Positions 63,936 through 64,000 of a DNA stretch of 64,000 bases are shown here, piece by piece. The translations under genes and the position numbers were made by a program. The stretch's first letter is position 1. Each line of letters opens with the position of its first letter. The notes below the pieces were generated by a model. The model did not search any database. It was given only the letters and a program-made list of their open reading frames with translations, and had not been told where the DNA came from. Origin of the DNA: Tritrichomonas musculus (taxonomy: Eukaryota; Parabasalia; Tritrichomonadida; Tritrichomonadidae). The stretch covers positions 10,478,001-10,542,000 of the forward strand of contig JAPFFF010000001.1 of assembly GCA_039105265.1 (NCBI GenBank), in the 5' to 3' direction.

Positions 63936-64000
63936 ATGTCCAAACAAATTAGAGGCAGTAAACGATTGGCTATTATTCAACGATGGCTACAAAGTCATGA
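63936..64000 (+). CDS. Polinton: start of a further gene, cut by window edge
   Basis: ATG 63936 opens MSKQIRGSKRLAIIQRWLQS and stays open to the edge. Only 21 codons are visible. It follows the other genes on the same strand at the same close spacing; a capsid-type gene is expected next, but the product cannot be named. Confidence 0.5.
   Translation, partial: MSKQIRGSKRLAIIQRWLQSH

Larger units (their letters stand above)
59760..64000 (+). mobile_element. Polinton/Maverick, left part, runs off the right edge
   Basis: Recognised by integrase and packaging ATPase genes close together with small companion genes, as in trichomonad Mavericks. The left limit is an estimate: AGTAGTATAGGATAGTGGGT at 59760 starts an AG-beginning, imperfectly palindromic stretch that could be the terminal repeat. 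The right terminal repeat and target duplication lie outside the window. In the part visible the element looks whole, which suggests a young copy. Confidence 0.85.

Overview
The window is strongly AT-rich nuclear DNA of a parabasalid protist. It is most likely a trichomonad, and a Tritrichomonas-like genome fits best; this is an inference. The reasons are pyruvate:ferredoxin oxidoreductase with a short RNF-ending leader, uninterrupted genes with no sign of introns, a Trichomonas-type initiator (TCATT) touching the PFO start codon, large lineage-specific families (a 727-aa ankyrin protein, a TKL kinase with a long helical tail), and very dense DNA transposons plus a Polinton/Maverick. I saw no tRNA, rRNA or CRISPR array.

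Layout of host genes: PFO (1-3172, minus, runs off the left edge); a two-pass MSC-domain nuclear-envelope candidate (4352-4996, minus); an ankyrin-repeat protein (5841-8024, minus); a MATE exporter (14064-15629, plus); a SAS-4/CPAP-like G-box centriole protein (16218-17615, plus); an unrecognised 749-aa protein (17949-20198, minus); a TKL kinase with a helical tail (25091-28540, minus); SRP19 (29142-29558, minus); a PH-domain AGC kinase of AKT type (33240-34604, minus); a two-domain cyclic-nucleotide-binding protein (37898-39175, minus); an importin-beta-like HEAT protein (40122-43478, minus); a BTB-like protein (43668-44858, minus); a multi-pass membrane protein of Wntless/GOST layout (52938-54299, minus); and a coiled-coil protein (54580-55764, plus). 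They are independent housekeeping or signalling genes with no operon logic.

The space between genes is largely transposons. I could define many by terminal inverted repeats (TIRs) plus exact target-site duplications (TSDs). There are 8-bp TSD elements at 8891-9404, 22196-24427, 31442-32480 (nested in 30660-32736), 35363-36313 and its sister copy 45219-46169 (both exactly 951 bp), 36502-37661, 55855-57921 and 58432-58997. A Mutator-like element with an 11-bp TSD lies at 55954-57494. TA-flanked elements lie at 20811-22174 and 50579-50949. A complete-looking 4.1-kb pogo/Tc1-mariner-type element lies at 46454-50541, with an open DD35D transposase, 36-bp identical TIRs and two large tandem-repeat arrays inside it. 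Several elements are nested, so relative ages can be read.

The stretch 9.4-13.5 kb is a field of broken, old coding fragments, perhaps partly Polinton-derived. From about 59760 to the right edge lies the left part of a Polinton/Maverick that looks whole as far as visible: an HNH-like small protein, a putative capsid-side protein, integrase, a short antisense ORF, packaging ATPase, a small glycine-containing protein and the start of one more gene.
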